Positions 32,968-42,054 of a stretch of DNA of 64,000 nt are shown one piece after another. Origin of the DNA: JAFKFI01 sp963795435 (GTDB lineage Bacteria > Pseudomonadota > Alphaproteobacteria > Acetobacterales > Acetobacteraceae); contig CAWCHV010000007.1 of assembly GCA_963795435.1 (NCBI GenBank), positions 1,364,001-1,428,000 of the forward strand, read 5' to 3'. Position 1 is the first letter of the stretch. Each line of letters opens with the position of its first letter. The notes under the pieces are model-generated. The model did not search any database. It saw only the letters and a program-made list of their open reading frames with translations, and was not told the DNA's origin. The position numbers and the translations under genes are program-made.

Positions 32968-34719
32968 CTACTTGCCGATGACATTGAGCACTGCCTGCCG
33001 ATGGTTCGCCTGCACCTCGAGCAAGGCGCGCCGGAGCGCGGGCAGCAGGTCGGCGCGCTTGGCGACGCATTCTCCATAACCGCCCGACGCTTCGACGTAG
33101 CGTTCCAATGCTGGTACGGGGGTGAGATCGGAGAGCGACGGCGCTCCTTGTTCCGTCCAGCGTCCGCCCGGAAAGACCTTCTGTGTCGCGTTATCCACCG
33201 CGCCCCAGCGGGCGTTGTTGAACACGACGGTGAGCACTGGCAGGTCGTGGCGCGCCGAAGCGTGGTGACAGGCGGCCGGGTTGGCGAACAGATAGGCGCC
33301 GTCGCCCATCGCGGCGACGACCGTGCGCGCCGGCGCGGCCTGCTTGGCGCCGAGTGCCGCCGGCAACGCCCAGCCAAGGCCGCCGGCGGGCGGCAGATAG
33401 AAATAGGACCGCGGCTCGGTTCGCGCGGCATCCGCCGGCGTCATCCAATATTCGTTGAACAGCACGGTCTCCGGCGTCAGCACCTCGCCCAAGGTCGCAC
33501 TCAGGAATTCGCGAGAGATCAGCCCCTCCGCCTGCGCCAGCACCGCCGCCCTCTCCGCATCGCGTTGGGTTCTCAACAGCGCCGCTCGCGCCGCCAACCG
33601 GCCGCGTCGTTCTGGGTCGATGCGGCTCGCGCGCATCCGCAGCGCGTCGGCAAGGTCCGCGATCAGGCTGATCGCGTTGGCGGTTATCGAGAGATCGGAC
33701 CGATGGCTGCGGATGGGATAGCTCTCATAGGCTGGATCGACGCCGCATTGCGCGACGAATGCATCGTCGCGCGGCGCCGCCGCCGTCGGCATCCAGGGGA
33801 CGTCGCATTCGATCACGCAGACCACATCGGCTTCCGCCAGCAGCGGCGCGACCTGGAAGCCGAGATGCAGCGGATGATCGGCGGGAAGATTGACGCAGCG
33901 CGCCTGTTCCTCCGCATAGCCGATGCCGCAATGGTCGCAGAGGCTCGCCAAGGCGGCCACGGTTCGCGGCTCGACGCCACTGCCGGAGGCGACGATCACC
34001 GGCAGGTGCGCGGCCGCGAGCTGATCGGCGAGCCGCGCGACCGCCGCCGGATCGGCACGTGGCGGCGTCGGGATCGCGGGGGCGCGCTTGCGCTCGACGG
34101 TTCCGTCGGCCCCGGCCGGTCGCGCCAGGACTTCGCGCGGCAGGCTGAGATAGACTGGTCCCTTCGGCTCGCTCGCCGCGATCGTCAGCGCCCGCTCGAC
34201 GACGGTCTCGACCTGGCCGGCGTCGCGCAGCTCGTAATCCCATTTGACCAGCTCGCGGAGCAGGCTCGCCTGATCGAACATCTCCTGCGCCCAGTGGATG
34301 CGGGTGTCGCGCGCGCCCCGCGGGCCGGATTCGAACAGCGGCGTGCGCCCGGCGGTGACGAGCAAAGGCACCTGATCGCGCGCGGCGTTCATCACCGCGC
34401 ACACCGCGTTCGCGGTGCCGACGCTGACATGGAACATCACCGCCTGCGGACGGCCCGTCATCAGGTACGCGCCGTGCGCCATGCCAACCGCCAGATTCTC
34501 ATGGGCCGCCATGACCGGCCGCGGCAGTCGGTCTCCGCAGCCGATCGCATGAAGCCGGCCATAGGCCTCCACCAGCGGCGCGAAATCGGTACCGGCGTTG
34601 AGATAGAGCCGGTCGATCCCCCGCGAGCGGAGCAGCGCGAGATAGGCCTCGGCAACGGTGTCGACCTCGAGGCGGGGATCGTTGCCGCGTTCGGGTCGGG
34701 AGTTCGCCTGCGCGCTCAT
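32968..34719 (-). CDS. Thiamine-diphosphate-dependent enzyme (decarboxylase-like)
   Basis: 583 residues with the PYR-domain Glu in MAAHENLAVGMAHG and the Mg-ThDP motif GDGAYLFANPAACHH...NNARWG. It resembles benzoylformate/acetolactate-type enzymes. In an operon for aromatic acid breakdown, decarboxylation of an aryl 2-oxo acid is a reasonable guess (inference). It starts 76 bases after fahA. Not closely similar to the other two ThDP enzymes in the window (3671-5371 and 42055-43845), so these are separate lineages. Confidence 0.82.
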   Translation of the reverse strand: MSAQANSRPERGNDPRLEVDTVAEAYLALLRSRGIDRLYLNAGTDFAPLVEAYGRLHAIGCGDRLPRPVMAAHENLAVGMAHGAYLMTGRPQAVMFHVSVGTANAVCAVMNAARDQVPLLVTAGRTPLFESGPRGARDTRIHWAQEMFDQASLLRELVKWDYELRDAGQVETVVERALTIAASEPKGPVYLSLPREVLARPAGADGTVERKRAPAIPTPPRADPAAVARLADQLAAAHLPVIVASGSGVEPRTVAALASLCDHCGIGYAEEQARCVNLPADHPLHLGFQVAPLLAEADVVCVIECDVPWMPTAAAPRDDAFVAQCGVDPAYESYPIRSHRSDLSITANAISLIADLADALRMRASRIDPERRGRLAARAALLRTQRDAERAAVLAQAEGLISREFLSATLGEVLTPETVLFNEYWMTPADAARTEPRSYFYLPPAGGLGWALPAALGAKQAAPARTVVAAMGDGAYLFANPAACHHASARHDLPVLTVVFNNARWGAVDNATQKVFPGGRWTEQGAPSLSDLTPVPALERYVEASGGYGECVAKRADLLPALRRALLEVQANHRQAVLNVIGK

Positions 34720-34795
34720 CCCTGCTTCCTTCTGCTTGCGACGATGAACCCAGCCATCGACACGCTGGCGACATGCTGGCGCGCGCCGTGTCGGA

Positions 34796-36103
34796 TCAGC
34801 CTACCACTCGCCCCCGGCACTCGCCGAAGCCGATCGGCACGAACCCGTCGGCCCGGCACGTGCCGCGAAAGATCACCTCGTCGCCGTCCTGTAAGAACGA
34901 CCGCGTCTCGCCGGAGGACAAGGTGACGGGCTTGCGCCCGCCCTCCGTGATCTCCATGAGCGCGCCGAAGCCGGACGGGTCGGCGTCGGAGATGGTGCCG
35001 CTGCCGAACAGGTCGCCGGGCCGCAGATCGCAGCCGCCGCCGGTGTGGTGCGCCACCATCTGCGCCACGGTCCAGTACAGTTCCCGCGCATTGGCGCGCG
35101 ACAGCCGGTGCGGCGGCGTCCCGCGCTCGCGCATGGCCTCCGTAAGCAGCAGCACTTCAAGGTCGATGTTGAGCGCCCCTCGCCTCTGGTCGTGCGCGTC
35201 CAGCAGATAGGGCAGCGGCGCCGGGTCGCCCTCCGGGCGCGGCGGCTGGGCGATGCGGAATGGCGCCAATGCCTCCGGCGTGACGATCCACGGCGAGATG
35301 CTGGTGTGGAAGCTCTTCGCCAGGAACGGCCCGAGCGGCTGGCTCTCCCACGCCTGGATGTCCCGCGCCGACCAGTCGTTGAGCAGGCAGAACCCGGCGA
35401 CGTGCTCCGCCGCGGGCCCGATCGGGATAGGCTCGCCATGTGCGTTGCCCGGCCCGATCCAGATGCCGAGTTCCATCTCGTAGTCGAGCCGCTCGCACGG
35501 CCCGTACTCCGGCGTCTCCCTGCCGGCCAGCAATCGCTGGCCCTTCGGCCGTCGCACATCCGACCCGGACGCCCGGATCGACGACGCGCGGCTGTGATAG
35601 GCGACGGGCACGTATTTGTAGTTGGGCGCGAGCGGGTTGTCCGGGCGGAACAGCTTGCCGCCGTTGCGGGCATGGTGGATGCCGGCAAAGAAATCCGTGT
35701 AGTCGCCGATCGCCGCGGGAACGTGCATCGTGCAGTCATCGGCGAGATGCAACAGCCGATCGCGAATCGCCTCGATCCTGGGGCGATCCGCGCCGTTCAC
35801 GGCGAGGATGTCGGACACGCGCCGCCGGAGCGCCTGTCGCGCTGGCTCGCCGAGCGCGAGCAGCGCATTGAGCGTAGGCCCGGCCGCCGCCTCGGCGGCA
35901 TCGCGAGCCGCGCCGTCGAACAGGCCCGCGTCGAGCGCCGCGCGCAAATCGAGAATCTCGTCGCCGATCGCGACGCCGCCGCGCGCAACCTCGCCTTCCT
36001 CGCTGAACACGCCGAGCGGGAGGTTCTGGATTGGGAAATGCGGGTGCTCGTTGGCCGACGCCACCCAACTCCGCCGGCCCGGATCGTGCGTCGCGTCGGT
36101 CAT
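34796..36103 (-). CDS. fahA: Fumarylacetoacetase
   Basis: 435 residues of the full-length FAH type: an N-terminal SH3-like domain (SWVASANEHPHFPIQNLPLGVF), then catalytic-domain motifs DYTDFFAGIHHARNGGKLFR, the metal ligands in LDYEMELGIWIGPGN and CLLNDWSARDIQAWE, and GTISD. It hydrolyses fumarylacetoacetate to fumarate and acetoacetate. The ATG overlaps the hmgA stop (ATGA). Maleylacetoacetate isomerase is not in the window. Confidence 0.96.
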   Translation of the reverse strand: MTDATHDPGRRSWVASANEHPHFPIQNLPLGVFSEEGEVARGGVAIGDEILDLRAALDAGLFDGAARDAAEAAAGPTLNALLALGEPARQALRRRVSDILAVNGADRPRIEAIRDRLLHLADDCTMHVPAAIGDYTDFFAGIHHARNGGKLFRPDNPLAPNYKYVPVAYHSRASSIRASGSDVRRPKGQRLLAGRETPEYGPCERLDYEMELGIWIGPGNAHGEPIPIGPAAEHVAGFCLLNDWSARDIQAWESQPLGPFLAKSFHTSISPWIVTPEALAPFRIAQPPRPEGDPAPLPYLLDAHDQRRGALNIDLEVLLLTEAMRERGTPPHRLSRANARELYWTVAQMVAHHTGGGCDLRPGDLFGSGTISDADPSGFGALMEITEGGRKPVTLSSGETRSFLQDGDEVIFRGTCRADGFVPIGFGECRGRVVG

Positions 36104-37392
36104 CGTGCCCCCGGCGGGAAGTGCTTCTTCAGACCCTGCCAGCATGTATCGTAGTCGACCTGACGCTGCGGACACGTTAGCGCGAACTCGGTCGGCCGCA
36201 GCAGCAGCCGGGTCTCGAACATGAAGGCGAGCGTGTCGCCGATCTTTTGCGGCGCGAGTTCGGCCTCGGTCGCACGCTGCCAGGTCGGCGTGTCCGGGCC
36301 GTGCGCGCTCATGCACGGATGCAGCGACGCGCCGCCGGGCAAGAATCCGCCCTGCTTGCCGTCATAGACCCCGTGCACGAGACCCATGAACTCGTTCATC
36401 ACGTTGCGGTGAAACCAGGGCGGGCGGAAGGTGTTCTCCGCCACCACCCAGCGCGGCGGGAAGATCGCGAAATCGACGTTCGCCACCCCCGCCGCCTCGG
36501 TGGGCGCGGTCAGGACCGTGAAGATCGACGGGTCGGGATGGTCGAAGCTGATCGAGCCGATCACGTTGAACCGCGCCAAATCGTATTTGTACGGCGCGAG
36601 ATTGCCGTGCCACGCCACCACGTCGAGAGGCGAGCGGTCGAGCTCGATCGCCCAAAGCGCGCCCATGAATTTCTGCACCACCTCGACCGGTTCGTCGCGA
36701 TCCTCGAACCACGCGACCGGCGTGAGGAAGTCGCGCGGATTGGCGAGGCCGTTGGCGCCGATCGGGCCGAGATCGGGCAGCCGGAAGGCAGGGCCATGAT
36801 TCTCGCAGATGTAGCCTCGCACCTCCGTCTCTCGCAGCGCGACCCGAAAGCGCGCCCCGCGCGGAATGACGGCGATCTCCCCCGGTGTCACCAAGAGCCG
36901 CCCCATCTCGGTGTCCAGTTGCAATCCCCCGTGCTGCGGTACCAGCAGGAACTCGCCATCCGCGTTCCAGAACACGCGCCGCATGGAGCGGTTGGCGCGA
37001 TAGACATGCACCGACACTCCCGTCCCCGAACCGCTATCCGCGTTGGCGGCCAGCGTGACCAGCCCGGAGACGAAATCCATCGGCGCGTCGGGCATCGGCA
37101 GCGGGTCCCAGCGCATCCGGTTGGGCGTCGGCGGCGATAGCGGACCGCACAGCAGCCCGTTGTCGATGCGCCTGTACGGCGGATGCTCCACGGAGGGCCT
37201 GATGCGGTACAGCCAGGTCCGGCGCGCCTCGGAGCGCGGCACAATGAACGGCGTGCCCGAGAGCTGCTCGGCATAGAGTCCGAGCGGCGGGCGCTGGGGC
37301 GAGTTCTGCCCGACCGGCAGCGCGCCGCCGACAGCCTCCGTCGCGTTCTCGTTGCCGAAGCCCGAGAGATAGGTGAACCCGTTCTCGATCAT
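36100..37392 (-). CDS. hmgA: Homogentisate 1,2-dioxygenase
   Basis: 430 residues beginning YLSGFGNENATEA, diagnostic for HGO. The iron-binding region PPWFHRNVMNEFMGLVHG holds the His and Glu ligands, with a further His in LHPCMSAHGPD. It opens homogentisate to maleylacetoacetate. The ATG is preceded by TGAGGACAGC and overlaps the TGA of the P450 reading frame once that gene's frameshift is corrected, which ties the P450 to this operon. Confidence 0.97.
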   Translation of the reverse strand: MIENGFTYLSGFGNENATEAVGGALPVGQNSPQRPPLGLYAEQLSGTPFIVPRSEARRTWLYRIRPSVEHPPYRRIDNGLLCGPLSPPTPNRMRWDPLPMPDAPMDFVSGLVTLAANADSGSGTGVSVHVYRANRSMRRVFWNADGEFLLVPQHGGLQLDTEMGRLLVTPGEIAVIPRGARFRVALRETEVRGYICENHGPAFRLPDLGPIGANGLANPRDFLTPVAWFEDRDEPVEVVQKFMGALWAIELDRSPLDVVAWHGNLAPYKYDLARFNVIGSISFDHPDPSIFTVLTAPTEAAGVANVDFAIFPPRWVVAENTFRPPWFHRNVMNEFMGLVHGVYDGKQGGFLPGGASLHPCMSAHGPDTPTWQRATEAELAPQKIGDTLAFMFETRLLLRPTEFALTCPQRQVDYDTCWQGLKKHFPPGAR

Positions 37393-38587
37393 GCTGTCCT
37401 CACTGGGAGCGAGAGGAAACCGCGAAACCGCACGCGCCCGCCACGCACGGGCGTTCCGTTCAGCCGAAACTCGGGAAAGCGCCGCACAAAGCGCCCGATC
37501 GCGATGCGCCCTTCCAGCCGCGCGAGCGTCATCCCGGCGCATGATGCACGCCGAGCCCGAACGCGAGGTGCCGGTTCGGCTCGCGCGCGAGGTCCAGCCG
37601 GTCGGGCTCGGCGAACTGGGCCGGATCGCGATTGGCCGCGCCGATGCACAGCGTCACCGGCGTGCCGGGCGCGACCGGCACGCCGCCGATCTCCGCCGGG
37701 ATCGTGCTGATGCGGTTGCCGAGCTGGTTCGAGCTGTCGAAGCGCAGGAATTCCTCGACCGCGGTGCGGATCAGATGCGGCTCCGCCAGAAGACGGGCGC
37801 GCTGGTCCGGCCATTCGAGCAATGCGTGCAGACCGTTGCCGATGAGATTGGTGGTCGTCTCGTGCCCGGCGTTGAGGATGAAGATGCAGTTCTGCAGCAG
37901 CTCCGTCTCGCTCAGCCGCTCGCCCCCTTCGCCCTGGATCAGCCGGGTCAGCACGTCCTGCACCGGATCGCCGGGTTGCTTGCGACGGTCGGCGACCAGG
38001 TCGCGCAGGTAATCCACGAACTCGGCGACCGCGATCTCGCCGGCGGCGAGTTGCGCCTCGGTCGGCTTCGGCTCCAGCGCGCCCAGGATCGCCAGCGACC
38101 AGCCCCGCAGCGGCGCGCGATCGGCGTGCGGCACGTCGAGCAGATTGCCGATCACCTCGACCGGAATCGCCGAGGCGAAATCCGCGATCAGGTCGATGTC
38201 TCCCTTCGCCGCCGCCGCATCCAGCAACCAATCGACCAAGCGGACCAGGGACGGCTCCATCGCGGCGATCGCGCGTACTGTCAACGCGCCCATCATCAGC
38301 CGGCGAACGCGCGTGTGCAGCGGCGGATCGTTGAACACGAGGCTGGTGGTGTGATGCTCGTAGAGCCGCGACTCAGCTCCATATTTCGGGCGAAACTCGG
38401 TTTGCTTGTCCGAGCTGAAAGCCCGCGCGTCACGGTACACCGACGCCACGTCGTCATAACGCGAGAGGAACAGCGAGCCGTCCAGCATCCGCCGCACCGG
38501 GTCGGCTTCGCGAAGGGCATGGTACGTCGGATACGGGTCGGCGTAGAACCCGGCCGGTAGCGAGGCGAGATCGAAGTCGTCGATCAT
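37389..38587 (-). CDS. Cytochrome P450, broken by a one-base deletion at the haem-ligand cysteine
   Basis: About 399 residues if repaired. The I-helix ILNAGHETTTNLIGNG, the EEFLRF (ExxR) motif and the start of the haem loop HLAFGLGVHH are in frame 1, which then reads APG and stops at 37529. One base more after position 37541 (minus strand CATCATTGCGCC instead of CATCATGCGCC) restores HHCAGMTLARLEG, placing the thiolate Cys at about residue 350, and continues to a TGA overlapping the hmgA ATG. The intact, coding-like tail argues the break is recent or a sequence error. P450s of this class hydroxylate small substrates using a separate ferredoxin, absent here. Confidence 0.85.
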
Positions 38588-38781
38588 TCCGGCGCCCCGA
38601 CCCGCGCGGCCGCGGCGATCACCTCGCGCACGACCGAAACATCGCCGATATGGTTCGCGAGCAGCAGGATGATCCTGGCATCGAGCCGGCGGGACGCCTC
38701 CGGGGCCAGATCGCAATGCGCCGCGACCAGGGATTCGAACAGGCCGTCGGGGTCCGTCAATCTCGGTTCCGCGTGGATCAT
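38584..38781 (-). CDS. DUF2783 small protein
   Basis: 65 residues with the DUF2783 pattern DPDGLFESLVAAH, SRRLDARIILLLANHIGD and a helical end. These proteins are usually encoded directly after a flavin aromatic hydroxylase, as here (5 bases after its stop). The stop overlaps the P450 start (ATGA). Function not established; a role in stabilising or tuning the hydroxylase is a guess from context. Confidence 0.87.
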   Translation of the reverse strand: MIHAEPRLTDPDGLFESLVAAHCDLAPEASRRLDARIILLLANHIGDVSVVREVIAAAARVGAPE

Positions 38782-38785
38782 CCGA

Positions 38786-40405
38786 TCAAGTCTCCAGCGC
38801 CAGCGCGCGCCGTCGGGCCGTGGCGACCGCCTCGATGTCGAAATGCCGCCAGCGGGCCGCGACATGCTGGTCGGGACGCAGCAATATCGCCGTGCCGGGG
38901 CGGGCATCGTAGCGTTCGGCCGCCACTCCCGCGTGATCCCACAACGCACCGGGAGACTGCGTGTTGCTGACCGGCACGGGTTGCACGGGAAGCCGCGCGA
39001 GCTCCACCAAGGAAGAATCGTCAGGGGCGCCGAACAGCAGGAGGCTGAACGCATCGCCGCCAAGATGGCGCAGCAACCAATCGTCGCGCCCCCCGACCCG
39101 CACGGGCGCGTCGATGGCGACGGCGCCCGGTGCGCGTCCCGCCGCAGACCACACCGCGTCGTCGGGTGTGTTCAATGGGCTGGCCGCCAAAACGGCGGGC
39201 CGGGACAGGCGGCCGGAGTTCACCAGGGCGCGAGCAAACGGGTACGCCTCGGACAGTTCCAGAACGGCGTCGCGATAGGCACGTGCGGCTTCGCCTTTTG
39301 GCGTGATGAACTCCGTGCTGCGCGTCGACGCCTCGATGTTCTCGTCGCTGGCTGGGATGCGTTCGGCGTCGTAGCTGTCGAGCAACGCCTCGCCCGCCAG
39401 CCGGGTCAACACCGCGTGCAGCTTCCAGCCGAGATTGTCGGCATCCTGAACTCCGCCATTGCCGCCGCGCGCGCCGAACGGGCTGACCTGACGCGCCGCG
39501 TCGCCGAGGAAGAAGATGCGCCCGTGGCGGAATTTCGCCAGCCGGCGGCAACGGAACGTGTAGGCGCTGACCCACTCAATCTCGAAGCGCGCATGAGGCC
39601 CCAGCATCGCCGCAACCCGCGCGCGCACGCGCTCCGGCGCCTTTTCCGATTCAGGATCGGCCTCCGGACCGAGCTGGAAATCGATCCGCCAGAGATCGTC
39701 GGACTGCCGATGCAGCAGCACCGAACCGTTGGGATGAAAGGGAGGATTGAACCAGAACCGCCGTTCGGCGGGCATGTCCTGCTCCATCACGACGTCGACG
39801 ATCAGGAATCGATCGTGGAACACCTGCCCGCTGAACGGCAGACCAAGTCCTTCGCTGATCGAACTGCGCGCGCCGTCGCAGGCGAGCAGCCAATCCGCTC
39901 CGATCAAGCGCGTTCCGTCGGGCGTGTCCACGGTCAGGATTGCCCCGTCCGCGCCAGTCTCCGCGCCGCTCACCCGATGACGCCAGCGAAGCTCGACCAG
40001 CCCAGTCGCGCGGCAGGCCTCGGTCAGCCACTCCTCCGCGTAGTATTGTTGCAAATTGACGAAGGCCGGGAAACAATGGCCGTGCTCAGGCAGCAGATCG
40101 AACGAATATACCGCCCGGTCGTGAAAGAAGACGGTGCCGCGGTTCCACACGACACCCTTCCCCAGGATGCGCGCGCCGAGGCCCAGCCGGTCATAGATCT
40201 CCAGGGTCCGCTTGACAAAGCAGATCGCGCGCGAGCCCTGGCTGACCGTCTGGTCCTCGTCGAGCAGTAGCACGCGCACGCCCCGTCGCGCCAGATCGAG
40301 CGCCGCGGTGAGGCCGACCAGACCACCGCCTGCCACCACGACGCCGTAATGGCCCGGCGCGACCGGACCGTCGTAAGTGAAGCGTGGATAGTCATATGTC
40401 GGCAC
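38786..40405 (-). CDS. FAD-dependent aromatic-ring hydroxylase
   Basis: 539 residues of the group A flavin monooxygenase family (MhpA/PheA type). GxGxxG is in VVAGGGLVGLTAALDLA (23-39), the DG motif in WLLACDGARSS, and the GD motif in IFFLGDAARQVSPFGARGGNGG. It starts at GTG; an ATG 10 bases downstream is out of frame. First gene of the operon ending in hmgA-fahA. A ring hydroxylation that leads to homogentisate, for example from 3-hydroxyphenylacetate, would fit, but other phenolic acids are equally possible. Confidence 0.87.
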   Translation of the reverse strand: MPTYDYPRFTYDGPVAPGHYGVVVAGGGLVGLTAALDLARRGVRVLLLDEDQTVSQGSRAICFVKRTLEIYDRLGLGARILGKGVVWNRGTVFFHDRAVYSFDLLPEHGHCFPAFVNLQQYYAEEWLTEACRATGLVELRWRHRVSGAETGADGAILTVDTPDGTRLIGADWLLACDGARSSISEGLGLPFSGQVFHDRFLIVDVVMEQDMPAERRFWFNPPFHPNGSVLLHRQSDDLWRIDFQLGPEADPESEKAPERVRARVAAMLGPHARFEIEWVSAYTFRCRRLAKFRHGRIFFLGDAARQVSPFGARGGNGGVQDADNLGWKLHAVLTRLAGEALLDSYDAERIPASDENIEASTRSTEFITPKGEAARAYRDAVLELSEAYPFARALVNSGRLSRPAVLAASPLNTPDDAVWSAAGRAPGAVAIDAPVRVGGRDDWLLRHLGGDAFSLLLFGAPDDSSLVELARLPVQPVPVSNTQSPGALWDHAGVAAERYDARPGTAILLRPDQHVAARWRHFDIEAVATARRRALALET

Positions 40406-40463
40406 GGATCCAGCTCGTCGCTATCGAAACCTCGGGATCGGCCATTTCAACCAGGAGTGAAAC

Positions 40464-40479
40464 CATTCTCGGGCGAATG
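40464..40479. promoter_or_regulatory. Candidate MarR operator (CATTC-N6-GAATG)
   Basis: The 212-base divergent gap between the hydroxylase and marR genes contains CATTCTCGGGCGAATG, a 5-6-5 inverted repeat 59 bases upstream of the hydroxylase start. Size and position fit a site for the divergent MarR protein acting on its own operon. Assigned from symmetry only. Confidence 0.45.
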
Positions 40480-40617
40480 TCCGCCCGTCTCAGCTTAGAC
40501 CATCTCCCAGCCGGCGATAATGCCGGAGCCACATGCCGCGCGACGAACGCTCATTGTTGTGGCAGAATGGCTACCGTGACCCGGCGGGCGGCGCCGGACC
40601 TTGGGGGGCGGTTGCGA

Positions 40618-41121
40618 ATGAAACGAGCGAGGACAGCGGAGCCGGGATCGTCGAAAGATGAGTTTCGGCTAGAGGAGTTCCTGCCCTATCAGCTTTCCGT
40701 CATCGCCAGCCGGGTCTCGCGCCTGTTCGCCCAGCAGTATTCCGAGGGGTTCGGCCTGACTGTCCCCGAATGGCGGGTGGTCGCGGTGGTGGGCCGGTTC
40801 GAGGCGATCTCGCCGAGCCGGGTCAGCGAGTGGACCGGCATGGACAAGGTGAAGGTCAGCCGCGCGGCCGCGACGCTCGTTGCCCGAGGATTGCTGCGCC
40901 AGACCCAGGATCCGGCCGACGGCCGCGCCCGGGTGTTGCGCATGACCCGCAAGGGACAGCGGGTGTTCGAGGCCGTCGTGCCGCTCGCCCGCCAGTTGGA
41001 AGACGATCTGACCCAGGGCCTGAGCCGCGCCGAGTGGACGTCGTTCCAAAAGACGCTGGCGAAGCTGCACGCCCATGTCGAGCGGATCGCCGGCTCCGAG
41101 CCCTCGGCGGAGCCGGACTGA
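40618..41121 (+). CDS. MarR-family transcriptional regulator
   Basis: 167 residues from an ATG preceded by a GGGGGG run. The winged-helix core is clear: SRLFAQQYSEGFGLTVPEWRVVAVVG, SRVSEWTGMDKVKVSRAAATLVARGLL, and wing DPADGRARVLRMTRKG. Divergent from the aromatic operon, it most likely represses it and is released by a pathway aromatic acid, as HmgR/HpaR-like proteins do. A dyad at 40464-40479 is a candidate operator. Confidence 0.9.
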   Translation: MKRARTAEPGSSKDEFRLEEFLPYQLSVIASRVSRLFAQQYSEGFGLTVPEWRVVAVVGRFEAISPSRVSEWTGMDKVKVSRAAATLVARGLLRQTQDPADGRARVLRMTRKGQRVFEAVVPLARQLEDDLTQGLSRAEWTSFQKTLAKLHAHVERIAGSEPSAEPD

Positions 41122-41124
41122 CGC

Positions 41125-41880
41125 TCAGCCGGAGATCGAGAACCCGCCATCCACCGGGATCGCCGCGCCGGTCACGAAATCCGAGGCCGCGCTGGCAAGG
41201 AACACGGCGACGCCCGCCATGTCGTCCGGCCCGCCCCACCGGCCGGCCGGCGTGCGGTGCAGCACGCGGTCGTGCAGGCCATCCACCTGCCGCCGGGCGG
41301 TCTGGGTCAACTCGGTGTCGATCCAGCCGGGCAGCACGGCGTTGACCTGGATGTTGTCCGCCGCCCAGGCGGTCGCCAATGCCCGGGTCATCTGCACGAT
41401 GCCGCCCTTGCTGGCCGCGTAGGGGGTCGCGTAGGGCGCGCCGAACAGCGACATCATCGAGCCGATGTTGATGATCTTGCCGCCGCCCGCCTGCTTCATC
41501 GCTGCGAAGGCGGCCTGTGCGCACAGGAAGGCGCTGGTCAGGTTGGTGTCCATGACAGCGTGCCACTCCGCCTCGGTGAAGTCCTCCGGGCGCTTGCGGA
41601 TCGAGGTGCCGGCGTTGTTCACGAGAATGTCGAGCCGGCCGAACTGCGCCACCGTTCGCTCGACCAGCATCCGGCACGCCGCGCGGCTGGTCACGTCGGC
41701 GGACACGAACGCGCCCGCTCCGCCGAGTTCGGCGACGGCCCGCCTCGCCTTCTCCTCGTTGCGCCCCGCGAGCACGACCTTGGCGCCCGCCGCCGCGAGC
41801 CCCTTGGCCATGCCGAGCCCGATGCCGCCATTGCCGCCGGTGACGATGGCCGCCCTGCCGGTGAGATCGAACAGCTTCAT
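41125..41880 (-). CDS. SDR-family oxidoreductase
   Basis: 251 residues, classical SDR: TGGNGGIG at 14-21, LVNNAG at 86-91, catalytic Ser141, Tyr154 and Lys158, terminal IPVDGG. Converges on marR with only 3 bases between stops. The ATG has GGAGGG 6 bases upstream inside a tandem 17-base duplication. Relatives include gluconate and 3-oxoacyl reductases; with the adjacent enolase-superfamily gene a sugar-acid role is conceivable. Confidence 0.88.
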   Translation of the reverse strand: MKLFDLTGRAAIVTGGNGGIGLGMAKGLAAAGAKVVLAGRNEEKARRAVAELGGAGAFVSADVTSRAACRMLVERTVAQFGRLDILVNNAGTSIRKRPEDFTEAEWHAVMDTNLTSAFLCAQAAFAAMKQAGGGKIINIGSMMSLFGAPYATPYAASKGGIVQMTRALATAWAADNIQVNAVLPGWIDTELTQTARRQVDGLHDRVLHRTPAGRWGGPDDMAGVAVFLASAASDFVTGAAIPVDGGFSISG

Positions 41881-41912
41881 GCCCAGCCCTCCATTATGCC
41901 CAGCCCTCCATT
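41879..41912. repeat. Tandem 17-base duplication over an SDR translation start
   Basis: Two perfect copies of ATGCCCAGCCCTCCATT (41879-41895 and 41896-41912) lie head to tail. On the minus strand each copy carries GGAGGG, so the duplication doubled the ribosome site and created a five-codon frame MEGWA whose TGA overlaps the SDR ATG. Confidence 0.8.
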
Positions 41913-42054
41913 GATCGCCGACCCAGAGACAAGCACGGCGGCCCGCGTCCCGCCACGGACAGGTGAAACGCTTGCAATCCGTTGCAAGCGCAACCGCGCT
42001 CGGCACGGCGGCGTTGCCCTCGCCAGTTGGATGCAGGGCATCGGAGCGGACAGC

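Noticed and set aside
41257..42054. Upstream extension of the ThDP enzyme at 42055
   Set aside because: Covers the antisense of an SDR gene; the family N-terminus starts at 42055 with a ribosome site.
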